Assembly: GCA_002297815.1 (NCBI GenBank)
Contig: DBKH01000052.1
Coordinates: 1-31,394 of the forward strand
From: Bacteroidales bacterium UBA755
GTDB taxonomy: Bacteria > Bacteroidota > Bacteroidia > Bacteroidales > UBA932
Length of the DNA: 31,394 nt
Direction of reading: 5' to 3'
Shown here: positions 24,172 to 31,394 of the stretch, one piece after another
How positions within the stretch are numbered: position 1 is the stretch's first letter
How the letters are laid out: the number at the start of each line of letters is the position of its first letter
Made by a program: the position numbers and the translations under genes
Notes under the pieces: model-generated
What the model was told of the DNA's origin: nothing
The model's database searches: none
Seen by the model: only the letters and a program-made list of their open reading frames with translations

Positions 24172-25011
24172 CTACCGAGCTTTGGCGAGGCGCTTTAGCT
24201 CGCAGTCGGCCTTGATCTTGTCGATTATGGCGCAGACGACCTTGTAGGTCTTGCTGTCCTTGGTGTAGTTTGCCGGGACGGTGAAATTGACACGGCCCTG
24301 GTGCTGAAGGGTCTTGGCGAAAGCTTTTTTCTTCGGGTTGCTCTCATCGCAGACGGCCACAGCGTGGCCACCGAACATCTTGACAATCTTCATGCACGGG
24401 ATGTCAGTCTCACCGTCTCCGAAGTAGATCATCTGAGGATATGGGATTCTCTTCTTGTCCTCAGCGATGCTCTCGTTGACCATTTTGTTGTCGTGGGCGC
24501 TGAAGATTCCCTTGTTAATCTTGAAAATGTACTGGGTCTTGGCAGTGTAGTCCACAGCGATTCCCGGCCACTCGGCCTCCCCGTCCTGGTTGTACATGAA
24601 AGTGCAGGCGAAGATGTGCTTGAACTCCTTGGCGATCGGGCTGCCCTCGATGATCTCCTTTAGGCCGGACGAGTTGATGTAGTGCTCGATCTGCACACCA
24701 TGAGCATCGCCATATTCATTGATCATCTTGAACCACTCTTTCACTCCATCGAAGAGTTGAATGTGGCGGCCAAACTTGCGGAAGTCGCTCCGGCGGAGGG
24801 TTATTCCGTTCTTTTTTGCCTCATCGAACATCATTTTCATGTAGGAAAGGACATTGCTTGCGTCCTGTCCGACAGCAAGCCCATCGCTCATCCTCCAGAA
24901 CTCCTCCGGGGTCTTCCCGATGGCCTGAATGAATCCGAATTCCTGCATATTTCCGGGAGAAAGGGTCCCGTCAAAGTCATAAATCAGTGCTACAATTGGT
25001 CTTTTCTTCAT
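24172..25011 (-). CDS. HAD-superfamily phosphatase
   Basis: 279 residues, cytoplasmic (no signal). All four HAD motifs are present: motif I DFDGTL with nucleophile D12 and acid/base D14, motif II INSSG, a Lys in the cap-to-core return (a candidate motif III), and motif IV FGDGETDIPCMK. The insert after motif I is a helical C1 cap, as in phosphoserine phosphatase-like and sugar phosphatase-like members, but I do not see features that fix the substrate. Length is ordinary. It is divergent from the acyl-CoA ligase gene, sharing a ~105-base intergenic region with back-to-back promoters, and convergent with nothing on its 3' side except the palindrome-rich gap. Confidence 0.87.
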   Translation of the reverse strand: MKKRPIVALIYDFDGTLSPGNMQEFGFIQAIGKTPEEFWRMSDGLAVGQDASNVLSYMKMMFDEAKKNGITLRRSDFRKFGRHIQLFDGVKEWFKMINEYGDAHGVQIEHYINSSGLKEIIEGSPIAKEFKHIFACTFMYNQDGEAEWPGIAVDYTAKTQYIFKINKGIFSAHDNKMVNESIAEDKKRIPYPQMIYFGDGETDIPCMKIVKMFGGHAVAVCDESNPKKKAFAKTLQHQGRVNFTVPANYTKDSKTYKVVCAIIDKIKADCELKRLAKAR

Positions 25012-25038
25012 AATTTCGCCACAAATAACCGATTTCTA

Positions 25039-25046
25039 CAAATATA
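25039..25046 (-). promoter_or_regulatory. Candidate -7 box for the HAD phosphatase gene
   Basis: On the minus strand this reads TATATTTG, fitting TAnnTTTG, 27 bases upstream of the ATG. No good -33 box is visible. Confidence 0.4.
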
Positions 25047-25057
25047 ATATTTATTCT

Positions 25058-25089
25058 TTTGAAGAATCCGTGACTTTCGGTTATTTTTG
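25058..25089 (+). promoter_or_regulatory. Promoter of the acyl-CoA ligase gene
   Basis: TTTG (25058-25061), 20-base spacer, TATTTTTG (25082-25089). The expected transcription start near 25096 supports the ATG at 25116 over the GTG at 25110. Confidence 0.7.
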
Positions 25090-25115
25090 CCAAGTTAATT
25101 TGATATTTTGTGAGT

Positions 25116-26759
25116 ATGGACCACTATTTAACCCGATTACAGAACGCGACAAGAAAATACTGGAACAAGTCCGCCCTCAACACGCTGGGTGGGGAGTCGT
25201 TGACTTATTCCCAGATGGCTACCTTGATCGAGAAGTTTCATATCTTCTTCGAGAAAGCCGGACTTAAGAAAGGACAGCACATCGCCCTTTGGGCACGAAA
25301 CAGCGCCCGCTGGGGAATGGCCTATCTGGCAGTGAACACCTACGAGGCGGTCATTGTGCCGATTCTCGCGGACTTTACCCCCGAAAGTGTGGAGAAGCTC
25401 GTGAAACATTCCGACAGCATAGCCCTTCTGACCAATGCCGACAAGTGGTCGAAGCTGGACATCACCAAGATGCCTGAGGTGAAGGTCGTGATGGATGTGG
25501 ACAACCTCAAAATCCTCTACTGCAGCAAGCCGGAGATCGAGAAGATTTGGAACAACATCGACAACCTCCTCGCCCAAAAGTATCCTGACGGATTCGGTCC
25601 TGAAGACGTGGTCTATCCGACCGGCAACTGGGATGACCTCGCTGTGATCAATTACACTTCCGGCTCCACCGGAAATCCTAAGGGTGTGATGCTGACGTAC
25701 AGAAATTTCAGCGCCACGATTGAGTTCAGCCAGGTTCACCGTCCGGCTTCGGACAAGAAACGCATGATCTCGATGCTCCCGATGGCTCACATGTACGGCC
25801 TTGTCACCGAGTTCATCTACCCGCTCTGCAACGGAACATCAATCTACTGGCTTGGCAAGACCCCGACCCCGAGCACTCTGATGAAGGCTTTTCAGGAGGT
25901 CAAGCCTTACCAGCTCATCACAGTCCCACTAGTGATGGAAAAAATCTTCAAGTCCAAGGTGAAGCCTGTGCTGGACAAGCCGCTGATCAAGTTTCTTACA
26001 AAAATTCCAGGTGTCAACAGGATTATATTCAAAAAGATACGTGAAGGGTTGATGAATGCGTTCGGCGGCGAGATCGAAGAGTTTGTAATGGGTGGCGCGC
26101 CTGTGAACCCGGAGGTCGAGAAATGGTTCCAAAAGATACGCCTTCCTTACACCGTCGGTTACGGAATGACCGAGGCTGCTCCTCTGCTGGCCTATGCTGG
26201 AAGTAAGGAATATGTCGCCGGATCCTGCGGAAAACCTGTCGATTGCGCTACCGTAAGGATTGATTCCGATGATCCTCAGCATATTGTGGGAGAGATTCAG
26301 GCGAAGGGTGACAACATTTGCTTAGGCTATTATAAAAATCCGGAGGCTTCCGCCAACGCATTCACAGAGGATGGATTCCTCCGCACCGGAGATCTTGGCC
26401 TCTTCGATGCAGCCGGAAATCTTTACATCAAAGGTCGCAGCAAGTCCATGATTCTCTCAGCCAATGGCCAGAACATCTACCCTGAGGAGGTTGAGGCAGT
26501 TGTGAACAACCAACCTTACGTCCAGGAGTCTGTTGTGGTTGACCGTGCCTCGAAACTTGTCGCTTTGGTTTATCTTGATCAGGAGGCTCTCAAGAAAGAC
26601 AACCTTGACCAGGAGGCTGTCGCTGATCTTCCTGAAAAGATCCGTGTCAACTCCAACAAGCGTCTCCCGAACTACAGCCAGATCACCAAGGTCGAGATCG
26701 TGGACCAGCCGTTCGAGAAGACCCCAAAGATGAGCATCAAGCGCTTCCTCTACAAGTAA
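25116..26759 (+). CDS. AMP-forming acyl-CoA ligase (long-chain fatty acid type)
   Basis: 547 residues from the ATG at 25116. It belongs to the adenylate-forming (ANL) superfamily: it activates a carboxylic acid with ATP to an acyl-AMP, then transfers it to CoA. Signatures: P-loop-like YTSGSTGNPKG at 180-190, the A5 motif GYGMTEAAP, TGDLG, the hinge region KGRSKSMILSANGQNIYPEEVE, and the C-terminal catalytic Lys in KTPKMSIKRFLYK. The overall pattern fits long-chain fatty acid-CoA ligases (FadD-like) of Bacteroidota, but chain-length preference cannot be read from sequence. No membrane segment. Single-gene unit with its own promoter and a very strong terminator. Confidence 0.9.
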   Translation: MDHYLTRLQNATRKYWNKSALNTLGGESLTYSQMATLIEKFHIFFEKAGLKKGQHIALWARNSARWGMAYLAVNTYEAVIVPILADFTPESVEKLVKHSDSIALLTNADKWSKLDITKMPEVKVVMDVDNLKILYCSKPEIEKIWNNIDNLLAQKYPDGFGPEDVVYPTGNWDDLAVINYTSGSTGNPKGVMLTYRNFSATIEFSQVHRPASDKKRMISMLPMAHMYGLVTEFIYPLCNGTSIYWLGKTPTPSTLMKAFQEVKPYQLITVPLVMEKIFKSKVKPVLDKPLIKFLTKIPGVNRIIFKKIREGLMNAFGGEIEEFVMGGAPVNPEVEKWFQKIRLPYTVGYGMTEAAPLLAYAGSKEYVAGSCGKPVDCATVRIDSDDPQHIVGEIQAKGDNICLGYYKNPEASANAFTEDGFLRTGDLGLFDAAGNLYIKGRSKSMILSANGQNIYPEEVEAVVNNQPYVQESVVVDRASKLVALVYLDQEALKKDNLDQEAVADLPEKIRVNSNKRLPNYSQITKVEIVDQPFEKTPKMSIKRFLYK

Positions 26760-26781
26760 TCCGTAATAAATGAATATCCTG

Positions 26782-26817
26782 GCTGCGTAAAAAGGTACCT
26801 TTTTGCGCAGCTTTTTG
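26782..26817 (+). terminator. Strong intrinsic terminator of the acyl-CoA ligase gene
   Basis: GCTGCGTAAAAAGG pairs with CCTTTTTGCGCAGC (one wobble) across 26782-26811, followed by TTTTTG. It isolates the ligase gene from the restriction-methylation gene that starts at 26860. Confidence 0.85.
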
Positions 26818-26859
26818 TATATTAGCAAACTAAAGCATTAAAATATACCCACTGCTACT

Positions 26860-29800
26860 ATGCCTGAATTGTCAATCGCCAAGTCTCTGAACAAAGCCTA
26901 CAAGCAACTCCCTGTAGATAAATCTGATTTCGAAATATTCAAGAATCAGCTTCGCATTTTTTATGAACAGATTGAGCACATAGACACCGAGGAAAAGATA
27001 AAAGGTGACTTGATGGACTTTCTGAAACAGACATTCTACGGTCAGGACTACAAAGTTTCTCCGAACGGCAAGATTGACTGCGCCATCCACCTTGGAAGTG
27101 GCATTGACGCTCCTGTGGGTGTAATCTGCGAGGTCAAGATGCCTTCAAACAATTCTGAAATGGTTTCAAGAGACGACTTGAACCGCAAGGCGATGCAGGA
27201 ACTTCTGCTCTACTGGCTGCGAGAGAGAATTGGAAAAAAGAATATCCAGTTGAAGAAACTAATCGTTACAAATGTCTATGAGTTCTTCATATTCGATGCA
27301 CAGGAGTTTGAGCGCGTCTTCTATTCCAACAAACGCCTTCTCCATCGCTATGAGGAATTCAACTCCGGAAGCCTTACCTCGGAAAAGACCGATTTCTTCT
27401 ACAAAGAGATCGCGTCCGAGTGCATTGCCTCAGTGACTGATGACATTGAATATGTTTGGTTCGACATCCGTAAGTACAAACCATTCCTAAGCAGTGGGGA
27501 TGAACGTAATCTTATCGACCTTTATAAGGTCTTCAGCCCTGAAAACCTCCTTAAGAAACAGTTTCAGACCGATAGCAACAAGCTGAACACCAAGTTCTAT
27601 AGTGAACTTCTCCACATCCTAGGCTTGGAAGAGGTTGAGGACAAGGATAGCCACAAGCGCATAATCACCAGGCTTAGACCGGGATATCGTAATCCGGCTT
27701 CAATCATTGAAGACACGATGAACATTTTAGATGCCGAGGATTGGCTAGACAGAGTACCGCATCTTTCCTCTTATGGCACTGACAGTGAGGAGCGGATGTT
27801 TAATGTTGCCCTTTCTCTGTCAATATGTTGGGTGAACAGGGTTCTGTTCTTAAAACTTCTGGAGGCCCAGTTGATCAAATACCACAAGGGCGACCGGTCA
27901 TATTCATTCCTGAATCCGTCCATGATTCCGGATTATGACGAGCTCAACAAACTTTTCTTTCAGGTTCTTGCTAAGCGCCCGATTGACCGCCCAGATAGCG
28001 TAAGTGCAAAATATTCAAAGGTTCCGTACTTGAACAGCTCGCTGTTTGAGATGAGTCCGCTTGAACGGCAGACAATCCGTGTGAGCAATCTGGCTGGGGG
28101 AGAGCTGCCCCTTTGCACCGGCACCGTAATGAGGAATGTCCGTGGCGGTCGCCTGCCGGCTCTCCGCTATTTGCTGGATTTCCTTGACTCGTACGATTTC
28201 TCCGGTGATGGTTCGGATGAAGTTTGCGACAACGCCAAAACCTTGATCAGTGCCTCTGTTCTGGGTTTGATATTCGAGAAGATCAACGGCCATCGCGATG
28301 GTTCGGTCTTCACACCGGGAGCCGTGACGATGTACATCAGCCAGGAAACCATCAGACGCGCGGTCGTCGGCAAGTTCAACGATGCGATGGGATGGCATTG
28401 CCGTGACTACGATGAGTTGAAAGACAAGGATTTGGATGATCTGCGCAAGGCGAACGACATAGTGGATTCCCTGAAAGTCTGCGATCCCTCCGTCGGCTCC
28501 GGCCACTTCCTCGTCTCTGTTCTCAACGAGATCATCAGGACGAAGTATGATTTAGGAATATTACTGGATTGCGAAGGCCGCCGCATCAAGAAGCAGGACT
28601 ACAGCATTGAGATTGTGAATGACGAGCTGATGGTCTCGGACGCGGACGGCGAGCCGTTTGCGTATATTCCCGGAAACCCTGAGTGTCAAAGGATTCAGGA
28701 GGCACTTTTCAGCGAGAAGCGCCGCGTCATCGAGAGTTGCCTATTTGGAGTGGACATCAACCCCAACGCTGTCAACATCTGCCGTTTGAGACTTTGGATC
28801 GAACTCCTTAAAAACGCCTTCTACACTAAGGAAAGTGGCTACACCGAACTTGAGACCCTCCCGAACATCGACATCAACATCAAGGTCGGCAACTCTCTCC
28901 TTCACCGCTACGACATCACCCAGGACATTTCGGAGATCCTCCACGATTCTGGAATATCCATTAATGAATATAAAGCCGCGGTTTCCGACTATAAGAACGC
29001 CCACACAAAGGAGCGCAAGCGTTCCCTTGAGGAGATGATTTCCCGGATAAAGTCCGGACTTCATACCCAGATGGGGATGAACGATCCTAAACTTCTGCGG
29101 CTGAATAAGTTGAAAGGCGAACTGCACAACCTGAAAGCCCCACAACTTTTCGAGGCCAGCAAGAAGGAACAGGCTCAGTACGACAAGAAAATCAAGGATT
29201 TGAATTCACGAATATCCCAAATTCAAGAAGAGGTGGACTCAATCCGCGGCAACCGCTTGTTCATCGATGCCTTTGAATGGCGAATAGAGTTTCCGGAGGT
29301 GCTTGATGAATATGGTCGTTTCACAGGTTTCGATTGCGTTGTAGGCAACCCTCCGTACATCCAGCTACAGAAGATGGGAGAGAGTGCCGATGCCCTTTCA
29401 AAGATGGAATATGCCACCTACGAGCGCACCGGTGACATCTATTGCCTGTTCTACGAGCTTGGTTGGCAGTTGCTTAGACCGTCCGGCCTCCTGTGCTTCA
29501 TCACCTCGAACAAATGGATGCGTGCCGGTTACGGAGAGAACACCAGATTTTTCCTTTCCGACAAGACCAATCCACGCCTGCTGATAGACTTCTCCGGTGT
29601 GAAAGTCTTCGACAGCGCCACCGTGGACACCAACATCCTCCTCTTCGAGAAGTCCCCGAACACCCACGACACCCTTTGCGCCGTGACCTCCGGCCAGTCC
29701 CGTGATGTCATCAATAATCTGGGTGTTTACGTTCAGCGTCAGGGCACCGTCTGCGGATTCGCCGGCCCCGATGCCTGGGTGGTCCTCAGCCCCATAGAGC

Positions 29801-30651
29801 AGAGCATCAAGCGCAAGATCGAAAGCGTGGGGAAACCGCTGAGGGAGTGGGATATAAAGATCTTTAGAGGCGTGCTTACCGGTTACAATGACGCCTTCAT
29901 AATCACAACCGAAAGGCGGAACGAAATCCTTTCGAATTGTAAGACCGATGAGGAGCGCCAAAGAACAGAGGAGATTATCAGGCCGATTTTAAGAGGCCGT
30001 GACATCAAGCGCTACTCCTACGACTGGGCGGGGCTGTGGTTGATAGCGACATTTCCATCCAAGCACTACGACATTGAGCAGTACCCAGCGGTCAAACAGC
30101 ACCTACTCTCTTTCGGCAAGGAGCGCTTGGAACAGTCTGGAAAGGAATATATCATTAATGGAGAAAAAGTAAAAGCCCGCAAGAAAACCAACAACCAATG
30201 GTTTGAAACCCAGGATAGTATCAGTTATTGGGAGGATTTCCTGCAGCCGAAAATCGTGTGGGCGGAACTGGCTCGAACAGGGAATGCTTTCGTGCTTGAC
30301 CTCAAAGGGAATATGGTTGGCAATACCGGCTACATACTCACTGTCCCTAACAATGACTATGACGTGCTGATGTATTTGTTGGCTTTCCTAAATTCTCGTT
30401 CAATGCTATATTCCCTTAACCAAATCACAACAAGATTCGATAATAATGGATGGAGATGGTTGAGGCAATTCGTGGAAGAACTTAGGGTACCTCCTCTCGT
30501 GGGAAAAGAAGATATTCTTAAGATTGTAAACGGGACAACCAAAGAAAGCCAAAAGGAAAGGAGTGAATACATTGACAGTGCAATAGCCAAGATTTATAAT
30601 TTCACACCGGATGAGATTCAATATATCAATAGCTGTTTGCCCATAGATTAA
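26860..30651 (+). CDS. Type IIG (Eco57I-like) restriction enzyme and adenine-N6 methyltransferase
   Basis: 1263 residues carrying nuclease, methylase and specificity functions in one chain. An N-terminal PD-(D/E)xK nuclease is indicated by D73 (GKIDCAIH) and E91-V-K93 (VICEVKMPS). The SAM-binding motif is DPSVGSGHF at 542-550, followed by VDINPNAVNICRLRLW (~631) and the catalytic N830-P-P-Y833 of amino-methyltransferases, typical of adenine-N6 enzymes. The C-terminal ~300 residues form a TaqI-type target-recognition region (RPILRGRDIKRYSY, FLQPKIVW, LLAFLNSRSML). It would methylate one strand of its site and cut unmodified DNA. BREX PglX is the main alternative; the nuclease motif argues against it. 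The codons for F1127-W1134 overlap an inverted repeat shared with an opposite-strand alternative C-terminus. No separate methylase or specificity gene is visible. The upstream gap contains GTATATT/AATATAC (26817-26848), a possible operator. Confidence 0.9.
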   Translation: MPELSIAKSLNKAYKQLPVDKSDFEIFKNQLRIFYEQIEHIDTEEKIKGDLMDFLKQTFYGQDYKVSPNGKIDCAIHLGSGIDAPVGVICEVKMPSNNSEMVSRDDLNRKAMQELLLYWLRERIGKKNIQLKKLIVTNVYEFFIFDAQEFERVFYSNKRLLHRYEEFNSGSLTSEKTDFFYKEIASECIASVTDDIEYVWFDIRKYKPFLSSGDERNLIDLYKVFSPENLLKKQFQTDSNKLNTKFYSELLHILGLEEVEDKDSHKRIITRLRPGYRNPASIIEDTMNILDAEDWLDRVPHLSSYGTDSEERMFNVALSLSICWVNRVLFLKLLEAQLIKYHKGDRSYSFLNPSMIPDYDELNKLFFQVLAKRPIDRPDSVSAKYSKVPYLNSSLFEMSPLERQTIRVSNLAGGELPLCTGTVMRNVRGGRLPALRYLLDFLDSYDFSGDGSDEVCDNAKTLISASVLGLIFEKINGHRDGSVFTPGAVTMYISQETIRRAVVGKFNDAMGWHCRDYDELKDKDLDDLRKANDIVDSLKVCDPSVGSGHFLVSVLNEIIRTKYDLGILLDCEGRRIKKQDYSIEIVNDELMVSDADGEPFAYIPGNPECQRIQEALFSEKRRVIESCLFGVDINPNAVNICRLRLWIELLKNAFYTKESGYTELETLPNIDINIKVGNSLLHRYDITQDISEILHDSGISINEYKAAVSDYKNAHTKERKRSLEEMISRIKSGLHTQMGMNDPKLLRLNKLKGELHNLKAPQLFEASKKEQAQYDKKIKDLNSRISQIQEEVDSIRGNRLFIDAFEWRIEFPEVLDEYGRFTGFDCVVGNPPYIQLQKMGESADALSKMEYATYERTGDIYCLFYELGWQLLRPSGLLCFITSNKWMRAGYGENTRFFLSDKTNPRLLIDFSGVKVFDSATVDTNILLFEKSPNTHDTLCAVTSGQSRDVINNLGVYVQRQGTVCGFAGPDAWVVLSPIEQSIKRKIESVGKPLREWDIKIFRGVLTGYNDAFIITTERRNEILSNCKTDEERQRTEEIIRPILRGRDIKRYSYDWAGLWLIATFPSKHYDIEQYPAVKQHLLSFGKERLEQSGKEYIINGEKVKARKKTNNQWFETQDSISYWEDFLQPKIVWAELARTGNAFVLDLKGNMVGNTGYILTVPNNDYDVLMYLLAFLNSRSMLYSLNQITTRFDNNGWRWLRQFVEELRVPPLVGKEDILKIVNGTTKESQKERSEYIDSAIAKIYNFTPDEIQYINSCLPID
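30240..30261 (+). repeat. Inverted repeat, left copy, at the specificity-domain switch point
   Basis: 22 bases starting CCTGCAGCCG and ending GTGTGG, encoding the LQPKIVW segment of the type IIG enzyme. The exact reverse complement occupies 31373-31394, the very end of the window. Sequence identity stops abruptly after the final GTGTGG in both copies. The other boundary cannot be set because the window ends, so the repeat may be longer. Confidence 0.92.
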
Positions 30652-30674
30652 TGAGTATTAGTGTGGTGCGGTGC

Positions 30675-30703
30675 GGTGCGTGAAATCAAGCATTTGACGC
30701 ACC
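30675..30703. repeat. Hairpin with GGTGCGT arms after the restriction-methylation gene
   Basis: GGTGCGTGAAAT pairs with ATTTGACGCACC with one mismatch around a 5-base loop (CAAGC), 24 bases past the stop codon. It is preceded by tandem GGTGC units and lacks a T-run. GTGCGTGAAA recurs at 30727-30736. Confidence 0.65.
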
Positions 30704-30722
30704 GACCTATATGATTTGTATG

Positions 30723-30757
30723 TTTGGTGCGTGAAAAACCCCATCCTATGCACCAAA
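30723..30757. repeat. Second GGTGC hairpin
   Basis: TTTGGTGC (30723-30730) is mirrored by GCACCAAA (30750-30757); it repeats the GGTGCGTGAAA unit of the hairpin 50 bases upstream. Function unknown; both lie within the predicted invertible segment. Confidence 0.55.
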
Positions 30758-30789
30758 TATATGAGAGTCCTGAAAATATCAGATTAAGT

Positions 30790-30821
30790 ATTGGCAAAAC
30801 GCAAAAGTATCGGTAATTTTG
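30790..30821 (+). promoter_or_regulatory. Promoter with a palindrome across its -7 box
   Basis: ATTG (30790-30793), 20-base spacer, TAATTTTG (30814-30821). The -7 box is part of an 8-bp palindrome GTAATTTT-GCA-AAAATTAC (30813-30831), the sort of site through which a repressor could block it. It faces right, into the short ORF at 30863, and would also run antisense into the alternative specificity end. Confidence 0.6.
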
Positions 30822-30862
30822 CAAAAATTACTGAGTAAATCTTGATTATTATATAGGGCTGT

Positions 30863-30955
30863 ATGGTAGTAAGCATTATAAGAGAGCGGATTAGTTCAGC
30901 GGAGAATGGAACCATTATCGAAAATAGCGAGTTTGGGCCACCTTATTGTGCGTAG
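30863..30955 (+). pseudogene. Short 30-residue ORF, possible 5' remnant of a DUF6088/AbiEi-like gene
   Basis: ATG at 30863 opens a 30-codon frame (MVVSIIRERISSAENGTIIE, then NSEFGPPYCA) ending at TAG. The I-x-x-R-I...G-x-I...F pattern resembles the first residues of DUF6088/AbiEi-type antitoxins, whose winged-helix N-terminus starts in this way, but the rest of such a protein is absent in any frame, so I treat it as a truncated remnant. The family link is a weak impression. A good promoter with an overlapping palindrome lies just upstream, which would fit an autoregulated antitoxin promoter. It could instead be a real small protein, or a leader. It sits inside the predicted invertible segment. 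Confidence 0.3.
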
Positions 30956-31000
30956 GAAACTAGATTTCGCGCACGGAAAATTAACTTTGGGAGTGTTTCT

Positions 31001-31394
31001 CTAAATCAAATAGTTAGTTCTGATGTAATCACGCTCTTCCGCACTCAAATCATATAAATCGAAAACACGTTCAGCCACCTCTTGTTCTAGACCAGTATCA
31101 GTCATTTCTGACAGGCGCTCTATTTTCTCGGCAAAATAGATGTTGTCTTCATCCGATATGCTTGGAAGCATTCGTGGTTCAACTGCCTGAACGCTCACAA
31201 GCAAGTCACCTGTCCCAGTCTTAGGTGCATCTTTCAGCAAGAAATGTCCCATAGGTGAATTGAGTACACAGCAGATGAATTCGATGTTCTTGCCAACAGC
31301 GAAGCACGTGCTGTCCAAAGACAATAAACCATCGTTATCGTAAGAAAATCGAAGAATGGAACCGACTCTTTTCCACACGATTTTCGGCTGCAGG
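31001..31394 (-). CDS. Alternative C-terminal specificity end of a type IIG enzyme (partial, probably silent)
   Basis: Minus-strand frame open to the window edge, so its 5' end is cut. The first codons read LQPKIVW, identical in DNA and frame to residues 1128-1134 of the type IIG enzyme at 26860; the next 123 residues differ. They keep the same order of elements: VLNSPMGHFLL against FLNSRSML, VQAVEPRMLPSI against VEELRVPPL, and a terminal helix RVFDLYDLSAEERDYIRTN against KIYNFTPDEIQYINS. It is therefore a homologous but different target-recognition end. If the segment past 31394 lacks a full gene, this is a promoterless cassette that becomes expressed on inversion. If a full gene continues, it is a second, convergent type IIG enzyme. 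The first reading is favoured but not proven. Confidence 0.8.
   Translation of the reverse strand, partial: LQPKIVWKRVGSILRFSYDNDGLLSLDSTCFAVGKNIEFICCVLNSPMGHFLLKDAPKTGTGDLLVSVQAVEPRMLPSISDEDNIYFAEKIERLSEMTDTGLEQEVAERVFDLYDLSAEERDYIRTNYLI
31373..31394 (-). repeat. Inverted repeat, right copy
   Basis: Exact reverse complement of 30240-30261 over 22 bases, running to the last base of the window. Reads LQPKIVW on the minus strand in the frame of the alternative specificity end. Confidence 0.92.

Larger units (their letters stand above)
30240..31394. mobile_element. Predicted invertible segment swapping the enzyme's C-terminus
   Basis: The segment is bounded by inverted 22-base repeats that lie in the same reading frame of two homologous coding ends facing each other. 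Inversion would join residues 1-1134 of the type IIG enzyme to the alternative 123-residue end, giving 1257 instead of 1263 residues, and would silence the present end. The arrangement matches the logic of known phase-variable restriction-modification loci. No recombinase gene is in the window. Confidence 0.7.

Noticed and set aside
1..31394. tRNA, rRNA, CRISPR array, insertion sequence or recombinase gene
   Set aside because: None seen on either strand; repeats present are short palindromes without regular repeat-spacer structure, and no transposase or integrase motif was found.

Overview
The window reads as chromosome from a member of Bacteroidales (Bacteroidota), probably an uncultured gut-type lineage; genus cannot be set from this sequence alone. 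Evidence: a SusC/SusD pair, several lipoproteins with a Bacteroidota-style lipobox, BspA-type leucine-rich repeats, a zinc metalloprotease of the DUF5117/DUF5118 kind, and repeated promoters of the Bacteroidota form TTTG-N19/20-TAnnTTTG instead of -35/-10 boxes. GC content looks close to 50% by eye. No rRNA, tRNA, CRISPR array, transposase or recombinase gene is visible.

Layout. 1-4309: housekeeping genes uvrB (5' end cut by the window) and, convergent to it, a RelA/SpoT-type (p)ppGpp enzyme with a weakened HD domain. 4310-9484: an accessory cell-surface block with a coiled-coil/BspA-repeat lipoprotein, a membrane-anchored AraC-type regulator and a small outer-membrane barrel protein. The first and last genes carry near-identical operator-like elements at the same distance from their promoters. 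9681-10565: N-carbamoylputrescine amidase (polyamine synthesis). 10733-20349: a SusC-SusD-DUF4843-PKD-like-metalloprotease operon, probably for capture and cleavage of protein or peptide. 20462-23583: a 5'-nucleotidase-like lipoprotein and a histidine-type phosphatase, overlapping by one base and co-oriented with the operon. 23584-24171: a gene-free stretch packed with inverted repeats. 24172-26759: a HAD phosphatase and a divergent AMP-forming acyl-CoA ligase. 26860-31394: a type IIG (Eco57I-like) restriction-methylation enzyme.

The most striking structure is at the right end. The last ~130 codons of the restriction-methylation gene are matched, on the opposite strand, by an alternative C-terminal specificity half. 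Both halves begin at the same 22-bp sequence in inverted orientation (30240-30261 and 31373-31394), in the same reading frame. Inversion between them would swap the DNA-recognition end of the enzyme, so this looks like a phase-variable type IIG system. A short promoter-bearing stub lies inside the predicted invertible segment.

Two genome-scale signals also stand out. REP-like palindromes sit between genes, and one is inserted in frame in the (p)ppGpp enzyme. The hexamer GAATAT/ATATTC, and its extension ATATTCATT, are strongly over-represented on both strands and in several reading frames.
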